Positions 10,739 through 19,552 of a DNA stretch of 64,000 nt are shown one piece after another. The DNA is from Alphaproteobacteria bacterium (lineage in GTDB: Bacteria; Pseudomonadota; Alphaproteobacteria; Ferrovibrionales; Ferrovibrionaceae). Each line of letters begins with the position of its first letter. Within the stretch, counting starts at the first letter, position 1. A program made the translations under genes and the position numbers. The DNA lies in NCBI GenBank assembly GCA_017307375.1, contig JAFKFH010000009.1, forward strand, positions 186,001-250,000, read 5' to 3'. The notes below the pieces were generated by a model, which saw nothing but the letters and a program-made list of their open reading frames with translations, did not search any database and was not told where the DNA came from.

Positions 10739-12766
10739 ATGGCGCAAGACGAGGAAACCCCGGCCCCCGGGGCGATAAGGGGCGAGGCCGGCGATGACGT
10801 CGAGCGCTACCGTGCGCTGGTGCGGTCGACCTCGGACTTCATCTATCGGGCCTCGGCCGACTGGCACGAACTGCGCGTGATCGAAGGCGGCCGCGCGATG
10901 GCCGCCCTGCCGGCGCCCGGGGCCGGCTGGATCGAGACCCATATCCTGCCGGAGGAACGCGCGCTGGTGCAGGCGCGGATCCGCGCCGCGATCGAGGCCC
11001 GCGCGGCCTTCCAGATGGAGCACCGGATCCGGCGGGCCGACGGCAGCGTCGGCTATGTGTTTTCCCGCGCCATTCCGCTGCTGGACGAGGGCGGCGGGAT
11101 CAGCGAATGGTTCGGCACCGCCAACGACATCACCGAACAGGTCCTGGCGCGCGACGCGCTGGCCGGCAGCGAGGCGCGCTACCGCGCCCTGTTCGAGGCG
11201 ATCGACGACGGTTTCTGCATCATCGAGTTCTTCGACGGACCGCATGGTCCGCTGAGCGACTATGTCCATGTCGAAGCCAACCAGGGCTACGAGCGCCAGA
11301 CCGGCATTCCCGACATCGTCGGGCAGACGGTGCGCGGCCTCGCCCCGGCCGAGGCGGACGGCTGGGTCGAGCTCTACGGCGGCGTGCTGCGCACGGGCCT
11401 GGCGATCCGCTTCGAACGCTATTTCGAGAAGGTCGGCCGTCATATCGAGGTATCGGCAACCCGCGTCGAACCGCCCGGCCGGCGCCAGGTGGCGGTGCTG
11501 TTTCGCAACATCTCGGCCCGCAAGGAGGCCGAGGCGGCACAGCGCGCGCTGAACGAAACCCTCGAACAGCGCGTCGCCGAACGGACCCAGGAATTGGTGA
11601 AGGCCGAGGCGCTGCTGCGCCAGTCGCAGAAGATGGAGGCGGTCGGGCAACTGACCGGCGGCATCGCCCATGACTTCAACAATCTGCTGTCGGGCATTTC
11701 CGGCGCGCTGGAACTGACGGCGGCCCGGATCGCCCAGGGGCGATTCACCGAGGTCGACCGCTATATCGTCGCCGCCCAGGGCGCGGCCAAGCGGGCGGCC
11801 GCGCTGACCCACCGGCTGCTCGCCTTCTCGCGCCAGCAGACGCTGGATCCGCGGGCGATCAACGTCAACAAGCTGGTCGCCGGCCTGCTGGAACTGGTGC
11901 AGCGGACCGTCGGGCCGGGCATCCGGGTCGACATGGTCGGCGGCATCAATCTGTGGCCGACGCTGGTCGACCCCTCGCAGCTCGAGAGCGCGCTGCTCAA
12001 CCTCTGCATCAACGCCCGCGACGCGATGCCCGAGGGCGGCAGGATCACGATCGAGACCAACAACCGCTGGATCGATCGCGAAGGGGCCGGGCTGCTCGAC
12101 ATGCAGGAGGGGCAGTACGTTTCGCTGTGCGTGTCCGACACGGGAACCGGGATGCCCCCCGACGTGGTGGAGAAAGCTTTCGATCCCTTCTTCACCACCA
12201 AGCCGATCGGCCAGGGCACGGGCCTCGGCCTGTCGATGATCTACGGCTTCGCCAAGCAGTCGGGCGGACATGTGCGGATCTATTCCGAGGTCGGCAAGGG
12301 CACGATGGTGTGCATCTACCTGCCCCGCCATCGCGGCGAAGTCGAGGAGGAGGAGACGGAGCCCCGCACGCCGGCCAGCACCCCGGCAGGGCAAGGCGAC
12401 GTCGTGCTGCTGGTCGACGACGAGCCGAGCGTGCGCCTGCTGGTGATGGACCTGCTGCAGGAACTGGGTTACGCCGCGATCGAGGCGGGCGACAGCGCCG
12501 AAGGCCTGCGGATCCTGCGGTCGGACGCCCGCATCGACCTGGTCGTCACCGATGTCGGCCTGCCTGGCGGCATGAACGGCCGCCAGATGATCGACGTCGC
12601 ACGCAGCGTGCGCCCCGGCCTGAAGGCGCTGTTCATCACCGGCTTCGCCGAGAATGCGCTGCTGAACAACGGCCAGCTGGAACCCGGCATGTCGGTGCTG
12701 ACCAAACCCTTCGCGATGGATGTGCTGGCCGCGCGCATCCGCGACCTGCTGGCGCGGCGGCCGTGA
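10739..12766 (+). CDS. PAS-containing hybrid histidine kinase with C-terminal receiver
   Basis: A 675-residue cytoplasmic protein. PAS domains occupy about residues 25-130 and 145-265, followed by a coiled coil, then a phospho-acceptor region [11 protein letters not shown] (His311). The ATPase domain has the N box [10 protein letters not shown] (about 424) and [27 protein letters not shown], and a receiver from about 555 has its phospho-acceptor Asp at about 605 in [10 protein letters not shown]. The HDFNN type is common in NtrB-like and hybrid kinases that pair with an internal receiver. TTG 10733 is an alternative start. The stop overlaps the start of the HD hydrolase gene (GTGA), so the two are co-translated. 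No output domain is attached. Confidence 0.9.
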   Translation: MAQDEETPAPGAIRGEAGDDVERYRALVRSTSDFIYRASADWHELRVIEGGRAMAALPAPGAGWIETHILPEERALVQARIRAAIEARAAFQMEHRIRRADGSVGYVFSRAIPLLDEGGGISEWFGTANDITEQVLARDALAGSEARYRALFEAIDDGFCIIEFFDGPHGPLSDYVHVEANQGYERQTGIPDIVGQTVRGLAPAEADGWVELYGGVLRTGLAIRFERYFEKVGRHIEVSATRVEPPGRRQVAVLFRNISARKEAEAAQRALNETLEQRVAERTQELVKAEALLRQSQKMEAVGQLTGGIAHDFNNLLSGISGALELTAARIAQGRFTEVDRYIVAAQGAAKRAAALTHRLLAFSRQQTLDPRAINVNKLVAGLLELVQRTVGPGIRVDMVGGINLWPTLVDPSQLESALLNLCINARDAMPEGGRITIETNNRWIDREGAGLLDMQEGQYVSLCVSDTGTGMPPDVVEKAFDPFFTTKPIGQGTGLGLSMIYGFAKQSGGHVRIYSEVGKGTMVCIYLPRHRGEVEEEETEPRTPASTPAGQGDVVLLVDDEPSVRLLVMDLLQELGYAAIEAGDSAEGLRILRSDARIDLVVTDVGLPGGMNGRQMIDVARSVRPGLKALFITGFAENALLNNGQLEPGMSVLTKPFAMDVLAARIRDLLARRP

Positions 12767-13404
12767 CCCGGCCGCGCATTCCCGGCCACGAGGATGCGCC
12801 CGAGGCGTCGGCCCGGATGCATTCGGGGCGCTGGGTCAATCTCTACGATCCCTCGCCGCTCGACATCGAGCTGGCCGACTGGGTGCGCGGCTGTTCGCGG
12901 GTCGACCGCTGGGGCGGGCAATCGATCCCCGAACACGGCTGGAACGACCTGTGCCACATGATGCTGGTCGAACGCATCCTGGTGAACCGCGTCTGGCGCA
13001 AGGCGCCGCGCGAAGCCCGGCTGTGGGCGCTGATGCACGACCTGCACGAGGGTGGCGGGCTGGGCGATATCGCCACCCCCTACGGCCGGGTGCTGAAGGC
13101 CGCCGGCCTCGACGAGCTCAAGCAGCGGCTCGACCGCGCCTTGCGCCTCGCCGCGGGGCTGACCGCCACCCCGGATGCCGAGACCGTGGCGACGATCAAG
13201 CGGGCAGACCAGATCGCCGCGGTCAGCGAGGGCGTGCGGCTCGCCGGCTGGCCCGAGGCGGTGGCGCGCAGCCGGATCGGCCGCGGCTATGACGGCCCGC
13301 TGTGGCGCGGCCCGCTGCAGCCGCTGGATCAGGCGCAGGCGCGGCTGGCCTGGACCAAGCGGTTCCTGCTGCTGGGTGGCCGGGGCCTGGCCATGCCGGC
13401 GTGA
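12763..13404 (+). CDS. HD-domain phosphohydrolase, YfbR-like
   Basis: This 213-residue protein starts at GTG 12763, overlapping the kinase stop. The HD metal-binding signature can be read as His in 'LCHMMLVERIL', HD in 'ALMHDLHEGGGLGDIATP', and Asp in 'IKRADQIAAVSEG', spaced as in small HD phosphohydrolases (5'-nucleotidase YfbR-like). These enzymes hydrolyse nucleoside monophosphates or related phosphates. Its stop overlaps the next start (13401-13404). The place between a kinase and a membrane protein does not fix the substrate. Confidence 0.75.
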   Translation: MTRPRIPGHEDAPEASARMHSGRWVNLYDPSPLDIELADWVRGCSRVDRWGGQSIPEHGWNDLCHMMLVERILVNRVWRKAPREARLWALMHDLHEGGGLGDIATPYGRVLKAAGLDELKQRLDRALRLAAGLTATPDAETVATIKRADQIAAVSEGVRLAGWPEAVARSRIGRGYDGPLWRGPLQPLDQAQARLAWTKRFLLLGGRGLAMPA

Positions 13405-13844
13405 CCGATATCGGCACCTGCCTCGGGCTGTTGCTGGTCAGCTTTCTTGCCGCCACGCTGCTGCCGCTGCAGTCGGAAGCGGCGCTGGTCGGGGCGATCG
13501 CCCTGGATACCCTGCCGATCGCGCTGCTGGTCGCGGTGGCAAGCCTGGGCAACGTGCTCGGCTCGATCGTCAACTGGCTCTTGGGCCGCTATGTCGACCG
13601 ATTCCGCGAGCGGCGCTGGTTTCCCGTCGGGCCCGCCATGCTGGAACGCGCGCGGCGCTGGTACGGGCGCTATGGCCGCTGGAGCCTGCTGGCCAGCTGG
13701 CTGCCGGTGATCGGCGACCCGCTGACCCTGGTGGCCGGGGTGATGCGGGAACCGCTGGGGCGCTTCGTCCTGATCGTCGCGATGGCCAAGACCTTGCGCT
13801 ACATCTTCGTGGCCGCCGCGGCCCGCGGCCTGCTCGCGCTCTGA
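13401..13844 (+). CDS. YqaA/DedA-like small inner-membrane protein
   Basis: A 147-residue membrane protein starting at GTG 13401 with GTGA overlap. Hydrophobic spans at about residues 5-22, 25-55 and 90-140 flank the loop 'LGNVLGSIVNWLLGRYVDRF' and the conserved 'GRWSLLASWLPVIGDPLTLVAGVMR' segment typical of YqaA proteins, short relatives of the DedA lipid-transport family. The role is probably membrane homeostasis. It is the third gene of a coupled unit with the hybrid kinase and the HD hydrolase. Confidence 0.8.
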   Translation: MTDIGTCLGLLLVSFLAATLLPLQSEAALVGAIALDTLPIALLVAVASLGNVLGSIVNWLLGRYVDRFRERRWFPVGPAMLERARRWYGRYGRWSLLASWLPVIGDPLTLVAGVMREPLGRFVLIVAMAKTLRYIFVAAAARGLLAL

Positions 13845-13888
13845 CGACAACTTATTGTTGTCGAATATATTTGCCGCGGCAACAATAA
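13845..13888 (+). promoter_or_regulatory. Two mutually exclusive hairpins ahead of the amine oxidase gene
   Basis: CGACAAC (13845-13851) can pair with GTTGTCG (13857-13863). Alternatively TTATTGTTG (13852-13860) can pair with CAACAATAA (13880-13888). The two stems share bases and cannot form together. The region is AT-rich and lies between the YqaA stop and the oxidase start at 13933. It could be the end of the upstream operon, an operator or an attenuator. Confidence 0.4.
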
Positions 13889-13932
13889 AGTGATATTGCT
13901 TCGACTCTCATAAGTTGCATGTGGAGAGAGCG

Positions 13933-15909
13933 ATGCGCCCCGGATTCGAATTCCGCGTTCCCCATGTCGCCAATCCCACGGCCAATCCGTGGCTGCCCGA
14001 CTACCCGAACCCCGCGGACCTGCGGTTCAACTACTACAAGCTGATGAACGATGCCGGGGCCGTCGGGCAGCCGATCGCCCAGGCGCCGTCGGCGCTCAAC
14101 GCGCCGGTGGTCGCCGTGATCGGCGGGGGCGCGGCCGGCATGACCGCGGCGCGCGAGCTGTGGCGGGCCGGCTACAAGGTCATGATCTTCGAAGCGTCCA
14201 GCCGGATCAGCGGCCGGTTGTACACCGAAACCGCCGGCCCGGGGCTGACCGCCTATGAATTCGGGGCGATGCGCATGCCGTTCTTCAACGGCAGTGCCGG
14301 CACCGCGGCGCAGTCGACCAACTGCCTGCTGGCCTATTACCTGAACCAGGACCAGAACTACCCCGCCACGTCGAACGCGACATACGCCGACCTGGCCGAC
14401 TTTCCCAATCCGGGCAAGACCCCGGGCGGCACCGGCATCTACATGAACAACGGGGCCGGACCCAACGATGTCTACACTAGCCCGACCCTGATCGACTGGC
14501 CCGACAACGGCTTGCCGGCCAATGCCGACCTGCAGGCCATCGCCACCAAGGTCGACAATTTCATCACGCTGTTCACGACCTACGTCGCCTCGGCCTATAC
14601 CGGGTCGGACTGGGACACCGTCTGGCAGGAAATCGCGCAGAACTACGACAAGATGTCGTTCAGCGACCTCGTCTTCACCCCGGCGGTGACGACACCCGGA
14701 CCGAACAGCTGGCTGGGCGGCTTCGGCATGACCGACTACGAATCCAGCCTGTTCTACACGATCGGCGCCGGCGACGGCAGCTGGGGCGCCTTCTACGCGG
14801 TGGGGGCGATGTGGTTCATCCGCTGCGTGATGTTCGGATTCAATTCCGATCTGCAGCTGGTGTCCGGCCTGAACGACGCCAGCACGCTGCCCCACTACAA
14901 CGACGCCGGCGTCACCGACAACAACGGCAATCCGCTGACCCCGCCGCTGTTCCGCGGCATCCAGTCGCTGTCGGAGCTGCTGTTCTACCTGCCGCCGCCG
15001 GGTGCCGGCCAGTCGCTCTACGACGCGACCAAGGCCACGACCCTCGCGGCACCCAAGATCCACGTCAACGCGCCGGTGACCAGGATCCAGAAGGTGACCG
15101 TCAACAACGTCACCGGCCTGCAGATCCATGCCGGCAACAGCGGCACTCCGACCTTCGTCCACTATGCCATCGTCACGGCCCCGATCTGGGCCACGCAGCT
15201 GTCGATCGAGTTCGACGGATTCAGCAACGCCAACGACCTGCCGTGGCAGGTGACGACGGCAATGGCCGAGCAGCATCTGATCGCCAGTTGCAAGGTCTTC
15301 CTGCCGCTGACCCAGGCCTACTGGCAGGACGGGGCCAGCGCGATACCGCAGATCCTGGTGACCGATACCTTCGTCCAGGACGCCTACGGGCTGAGCTGGA
15401 GCGGCCAGCAGAACGATGCCGCCATCCTGGCCAGCTACACCTGGGAGGACGACGCGCTGAAACTGCTGGCGATGAACGATCAGGCGGTGATCCAGGCGGT
15501 GACCGCCAAGCTGAACGACATCACCACGTCGACCCTGAACAACTCCTTCGCGCAGTATGTCGACACGTCGCGGCAAGGCCAGGTCTTCCAGTGGACGATG
15601 CAGCCGACCTATCACGGGTGCGCCAAGCTCTACCGCCAGCGCAATTGGGAGCAGTGCTATGCGCTGATGACCTACAACCAGACCTACGCGGCGTCCTCGC
15701 ATCTCTACTTCGCCGGCGAATCCTACGGCACCGAGGGCGGCTGGACCGAACCGGCCTTGCGCATGGCCCTCGACGCGGTGATGAACCTCGTCAACAATTC
15801 GGGCGGCAGCTTCACCAATGCCGGCTTCAGCTTCGCCAACGATTATCCGGGCTTCATGACCGGCTTCACTCCGGACGAAAACTACCCCCAGAACAACGCC
15901 ACGGCGTGA
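13933..15909 (+). CDS. Flavin amine oxidase, L-amino-acid oxidase/monooxygenase type
   Basis: A 658-residue flavoprotein. The FAD-binding GxGxxG is at about residues 62-67 (VIGGGAAGMTAARELW) with the 'FEASSRISGR' continuation, and the C-terminal flavin contact is 'YFAGESYGTEGGWTEPALR'. The family oxidises amines or amino acids to imines with H2O2 release, or acts as a monooxygenase. The length and N-terminal extension resemble tryptophan or phenylalanine 2-monooxygenases and bacterial L-amino-acid oxidases. Asn/Thr/Gly are abundant and there is no Sec or Tat signal at the N-terminus. I chose ATG 13933 because GGAGAG lies 5 bp upstream. Its stop overlaps the start of the first of two glycosyltransferase genes. 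The substrate is unknown. Confidence 0.85.
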   Translation: MRPGFEFRVPHVANPTANPWLPDYPNPADLRFNYYKLMNDAGAVGQPIAQAPSALNAPVVAVIGGGAAGMTAARELWRAGYKVMIFEASSRISGRLYTETAGPGLTAYEFGAMRMPFFNGSAGTAAQSTNCLLAYYLNQDQNYPATSNATYADLADFPNPGKTPGGTGIYMNNGAGPNDVYTSPTLIDWPDNGLPANADLQAIATKVDNFITLFTTYVASAYTGSDWDTVWQEIAQNYDKMSFSDLVFTPAVTTPGPNSWLGGFGMTDYESSLFYTIGAGDGSWGAFYAVGAMWFIRCVMFGFNSDLQLVSGLNDASTLPHYNDAGVTDNNGNPLTPPLFRGIQSLSELLFYLPPPGAGQSLYDATKATTLAAPKIHVNAPVTRIQKVTVNNVTGLQIHAGNSGTPTFVHYAIVTAPIWATQLSIEFDGFSNANDLPWQVTTAMAEQHLIASCKVFLPLTQAYWQDGASAIPQILVTDTFVQDAYGLSWSGQQNDAAILASYTWEDDALKLLAMNDQAVIQAVTAKLNDITTSTLNNSFAQYVDTSRQGQVFQWTMQPTYHGCAKLYRQRNWEQCYALMTYNQTYAASSHLYFAGESYGTEGGWTEPALRMALDAVMNLVNNSGGSFTNAGFSFANDYPGFMTGFTPDENYPQNNATA

Positions 15910-17600
15910 GCAGCGGCATGACGGCCCCGCCGAACTGCGCGATCCACTACATTCCCGAAGCCTACCAGGGCGACAAGCGGGGTGTTGTGGGCCGCCAGTC
16001 GGCCGGGGCCGGGTTCCTCGACGCCCTGATCCGTCACGGTGGCGTCGATCGGCTGTACGGCGTCACCAACGACGCACGCCATGCCGCCGAATTTCGCGCC
16101 CGCATCGGCGCCGTCGACCCGGCCATGGCGGCGACCGTGCTGGATCCGTTCGACGCGCCGGCCATCGGCCGGGCCGGCTGCCTGTTCACCCCCGGGCCGC
16201 TGATCGCCGAAAGCGCCTGGATGCGGCGTTTCGGCGGCGAACGCAGCTACAGCCTGTGCGGCATCACCCATTCGGTCGCGACCGAGCGGGTGATCCGCAG
16301 CATCCGCGACGTGATGGTGGCGCCGACACAATGCTGGGACGCGCTGATCTGCACGTCGCAGGCGGCGCGTGCCGTCATCGGGCGCATCCTCGAGGTATGG
16401 ACCGACTATCTGGCAAGCCGGGGCTTCGCCGTGGGCCCCCAGCCGGTCCGGTTGCCGGTGATCCCGCTGGGGGTCCATGTCGACGACTTCGTGCGCGACG
16501 CGGCGGCGGCCGAGCGGGGCGCCGCGCTCCGGCAACGGCTGGGGGTCGAGCCCGACGACGTCGTGCTGCTGCATTTCGGGCGGCTCGATTTCCGGTCGAA
16601 GTCGCATCCGACGCCGTTGTTTCGCGCCGTCGACCTGGCGCGCCATCGCCATCGCCGCTCGCGGTTGCATCTGCTGATGGTCGGCCAGTTCGCCGACGCG
16701 CTGAACGCCCACGAGTTCCGCGTCGCCCAGCATCTCTACTGCCCGTCCGTCCCGGTACACTGGATCGATGGCGCGGATACCGAGCTGGCGCGGGCCGGCT
16801 GGACCGCGGCGGACATCTTCGTCTCGCTGTCGGACAATGTGCAGGAAAGCTTCGGCATGACCCCGGTCGAAGCGATGGCAGCCGGGCTGCCCGCCGTGGT
16901 CAGCGACTGGAACGGCTATCGCGAAACCGTCGTCGACGGCGAGACCGGCATCCGGATACCTACCATGTCGGCACCGGCCGGCGCCGGTATCGACCTCGCC
17001 GACGACCATGCCCAGCACCGCTTCGACCACTTCACGCTGATCGCCCATACCGCGCAGTCGACCGCCGTCGACATCGACGCCTGCGCCGAGGCGATTGCCC
17101 GGCTGGCCGGGGATGCGGCCTTGCGCCGCCGGATGGGGGAGGCCGGACGGCGACGCGCCGATACCATCTATGACTGGCGCCACATCATCGCGGCCTATCA
17201 GGCGCTGTGGCAGGACCTGGCAGCCAGCAGAAGCCGCGCGGCCGCGCTGGGCGAGCGCCGGGCCGGCCAGCACACCGTGCACCCCGACTATCCCGATCTG
17301 TTCGCGCTGTTCGCCGGCCATGCCGGCGCCCTGCTCGACGACGACATGATCGTCGGCTGGGCCGATGCCGACGCACCCTACGGGGTGCGGCGCAGCCGCC
17401 TGCTGCAGATCGACCTGTTTTCCGACCCCGTCACGCTCGATCAGCCGGCCATCGACCGGCTGGTCGACAGCCTGGCGGCGGGTCCGCGCCGGGTCGGCGA
17501 CGTCGCGGCCGATATCGGTCCCGCCGACCGCGCGCGGCTGCAACGCAGCCTGCTGCGGCTCTACAAGTTCGGCATCCTCAGGATCGGCAGCCGGCCATGA
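15906..17600 (+). CDS. Family 4-type glycosyltransferase with an extra C-terminal domain
   Basis: A 564-residue protein starting at GTG 15906, overlapping the oxidase stop; ATG 15918 is an alternative. The C-terminal half of the GT-B fold is clear: 'VLLHFGRLDF', 'LLMVGQF' and the nucleotide-sugar-binding 'SFGMTPVEAMAAGLPAVVSDWNGYRETVVDGETG' region (about residues 317-350). The tail from about 450 to 564 is not part of GT4 enzymes; its last 45 residues ('VGDVAADIGPADRARLQRSLLRLYKFGIL') look like a winged-helix fold. The stop overlaps the next glycosyltransferase start. Acceptor and sugar are unknown. Confidence 0.8.
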   Translation: MSSGMTAPPNCAIHYIPEAYQGDKRGVVGRQSAGAGFLDALIRHGGVDRLYGVTNDARHAAEFRARIGAVDPAMAATVLDPFDAPAIGRAGCLFTPGPLIAESAWMRRFGGERSYSLCGITHSVATERVIRSIRDVMVAPTQCWDALICTSQAARAVIGRILEVWTDYLASRGFAVGPQPVRLPVIPLGVHVDDFVRDAAAAERGAALRQRLGVEPDDVVLLHFGRLDFRSKSHPTPLFRAVDLARHRHRRSRLHLLMVGQFADALNAHEFRVAQHLYCPSVPVHWIDGADTELARAGWTAADIFVSLSDNVQESFGMTPVEAMAAGLPAVVSDWNGYRETVVDGETGIRIPTMSAPAGAGIDLADDHAQHRFDHFTLIAHTAQSTAVDIDACAEAIARLAGDAALRRRMGEAGRRRADTIYDWRHIIAAYQALWQDLAASRSRAAALGERRAGQHTVHPDYPDLFALFAGHAGALLDDDMIVGWADADAPYGVRRSRLLQIDLFSDPVTLDQPAIDRLVDSLAAGPRRVGDVAADIGPADRARLQRSLLRLYKFGILRIGSRP

Positions 17601-18607
17601 AGATCTGCTTCATCCTGGCGACCTATCAAAGCCACCGGCGCGCCGGGCTCGACTATCGGCGCGCCCTGGCCGCGGCCGGCGCGACGCTGGTCGAGGAGCC
17701 CGACAACGCCGACGTGGTCGTCATCCACGACGAACCCCAGACGTTGCTTGGCTATTACCGGGTCTATCCCGGCCTGCGACACCACCGCGTCATCGCCTAC
17801 ACGGTGTGGGAGCCGAGCTGCCTGAACGACGATCGCCGCCGCTGGCTCGGCCTGGTCGACGAGATCTGGACGGCATCGACCTTCTGCCGCGACATCCATG
17901 CCGGGCTGGGCAAGCCGGTGACCGTGATTCCGCATATCGTGGCGCCGGCCACGGTCGACGAGGCGGCGGACGCCCGGCTACGTGCCAGCCTTGGCCTGAC
18001 GGAAGGCGACTTCCTGTTCTACACGATCAGCCGGCAGGAGGAGCGCAAGAACCTCGAGGCGTCGCTACGGGCCTTTCATGCGGCCTTCCCCGACGGGCCG
18101 GCGCGATACATCGTCAAGACGCCGCTGCCCCTGCCGCCGGCGCTCGCCGGCCTGCCCGGGGTGGTCAACGTGACCGCGCGCCTCGACGACGACGAGATCG
18201 CCGCACTGCACCGCATCGGCCACTGCTATGTCAGCGCCCATTGCGCCGAAGGCTGGGGGCTGCCGCTCAGCGACGCGATGGCCCACGGCAGGCTGGTGAT
18301 CGCCACCGGCTACGGCGGCAACATGGATTTCATGGACGAAGGCAACTCGATGCCCGTCCGCTATCGCCTGGAACCGATTCGCCGGCCCGAGACGCGGGTT
18401 CGCTTCGGCTTCGCCCCCGACTCGACCGAGGCCCGGTGGGCCTATGTCGACGAGGATCACCTGGCCGCACGGATGGGGGGCGCCTTTGCCGACTGGGCGG
18501 TACGCGGTCCGATGCGCGACGCCGCCCGGCAGGCGATGACCCGCTATGACGAGGACACGATAGGCCGGCGCATGGTCGACCGGCTGCGGACGATCACCGG
18601 CATCTGA
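17597..18607 (+). CDS. GT4-like glycosyltransferase, last gene of the oxidase operon
   Basis: A 336-residue protein starting at ATG 17597, overlapping the previous stop. The GT-B C-terminal half is recognisable: 'FLFYTISRQEERKNLEASLRAF' (about residues 140-160) and 'SAHCAEGWGLPLSDAMAHGRLVIATGYGGNMDF' (about 215-245), with the Glu/Gly loop that binds the nucleotide sugar. The N-terminal half is short. Together with the two genes before it this makes a three-gene unit in which every junction overlaps by 4 bp, so the products are probably made in fixed ratio. Whether the glycan is put on the oxidase or on something else cannot be seen. Confidence 0.8.
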   Translation: MKICFILATYQSHRRAGLDYRRALAAAGATLVEEPDNADVVVIHDEPQTLLGYYRVYPGLRHHRVIAYTVWEPSCLNDDRRRWLGLVDEIWTASTFCRDIHAGLGKPVTVIPHIVAPATVDEAADARLRASLGLTEGDFLFYTISRQEERKNLEASLRAFHAAFPDGPARYIVKTPLPLPPALAGLPGVVNVTARLDDDEIAALHRIGHCYVSAHCAEGWGLPLSDAMAHGRLVIATGYGGNMDFMDEGNSMPVRYRLEPIRRPETRVRFGFAPDSTEARWAYVDEDHLAARMGGAFADWAVRGPMRDAARQAMTRYDEDTIGRRMVDRLRTITGI

Positions 18608-18635
18608 AGGAATATAAGCTTGGGATCGCCGGCGG

Positions 18636-18664
18636 TTGCACGGGCGTGGCAGCGGCGCTATAAC
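18636..18664 (+). promoter_or_regulatory. Sigma-70-type promoter for the chromate resistance operon
   Basis: TTGCAC at 18636-18641 and TATAAC at 18659-18664 are separated by 17 bp, close to consensus. Transcription would start near 18671, leaving a leader of almost 90 nt before chrB. I found no known riboswitch in that leader. Confidence 0.55.
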
Positions 18665-18757
18665 GGCGGCGTCGGGGTAACGCAGGCTCCCGGCTGATCG
18701 AAGGCGGGCGACCGTCCAAGCTCTGCTCGAACTCGCACGACCCGAGGTTTGAGCATC

Positions 18758-19552
18758 ATGGACGCTACCGCCGTCTCCCCCCGCAGTCTTTACGCCATGA
18801 TCGGACGCGCCGACGCACCGCTGATCATCGATGTCCGGCGCCGGCCCGCCTTTGCCGCCGATCCCCGCCTGATCGTCGGCGCGGAACGATGCCCGCCCGA
18901 GGATGTCGCAGCCTCGGCCGATGCCCTGGCGGCCGACGGCCCGATCATCGTCTATTGCGTCCACGGCCACGCCGTCAGCCAGGGCGTGGCGGCGGCACTA
19001 CGCGCCGCCGGGCGGCAGGCCGCGATCCTCGAAGGCGGCATCGCCGCCTGGACGGCCTGCGGCCTGCCGACGCGCCGGCACGACACCGGGGCGAACGGCC
19101 CTTGGGTGACGCGCGAGCGCCCCAAGGTCGACCGCATCGCCTGTCCGTGGCTGATCCGCCGCTTCATCGATCGCCGGGCAGAAATCGTCTATGTGCCGGC
19201 AGCCGAGGTGCCGGCCGTCGCCGCCCGGCTCGGCGGCACGGCCTACGACATTCCCGATGTCGAATTCTCGCACCACGGCCCGGCCTGCAGTTTCGATGCC
19301 TTCATCCGGATCTTCGCGATTGCCGATCCCGCGCTCGACCATCTGGCGCGCATCGTGCGCGGGGCGGATACCGGGGACCTGGGGCTGACGCCGCAATCGG
19401 CCGGGCTGCTGGCCTTCTCGCTCGGCCTGTCGGCCGGTTTTCCCGATGACCACGCAATGCTGGAACACGGCATGACCTTCTACGACGCCCTCTACGCCTG
19501 GTGCCGCGACGGCCGGGCGGAAACCCACGGCTGGCCGCCGGTGCGGGCATGA
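18758..19552 (+). CDS. chrB: Rhodanese-ChrB fusion, chromate resistance protein
   Basis: A 264-residue protein. Residues 1-105 are a rhodanese domain with the active-site loop CVHGHA (Cys at about residue 68) and the 'GGIAAW' end. Residues of about 118-260 are the ChrB C-terminal domain ('KVDRIACPWLIRRFID', 'FSHHGPACSFDAFI'). ChrB proteins act as chromate-responsive regulators or accessory factors for ChrA; in the rhodanese form a role in sulfur or chromate reduction is suggested. GAGG at 18744-18747 precedes ATG 18758 by 10 bp. The stop overlaps chrA (ATGA), so the two are coupled. Confidence 0.85.
   Translation: MDATAVSPRSLYAMIGRADAPLIIDVRRRPAFAADPRLIVGAERCPPEDVAASADALAADGPIIVYCVHGHAVSQGVAAALRAAGRQAAILEGGIAAWTACGLPTRRHDTGANGPWVTRERPKVDRIACPWLIRRFIDRRAEIVYVPAAEVPAVAARLGGTAYDIPDVEFSHHGPACSFDAFIRIFAIADPALDHLARIVRGADTGDLGLTPQSAGLLAFSLGLSAGFPDDHAMLEHGMTFYDALYAWCRDGRAETHGWPPVRA

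Noticed and set aside
18665-18757. Riboswitch in the chromate operon leader
   Set aside because: I could not match any known riboswitch consensus by eye; only the promoter is supported.
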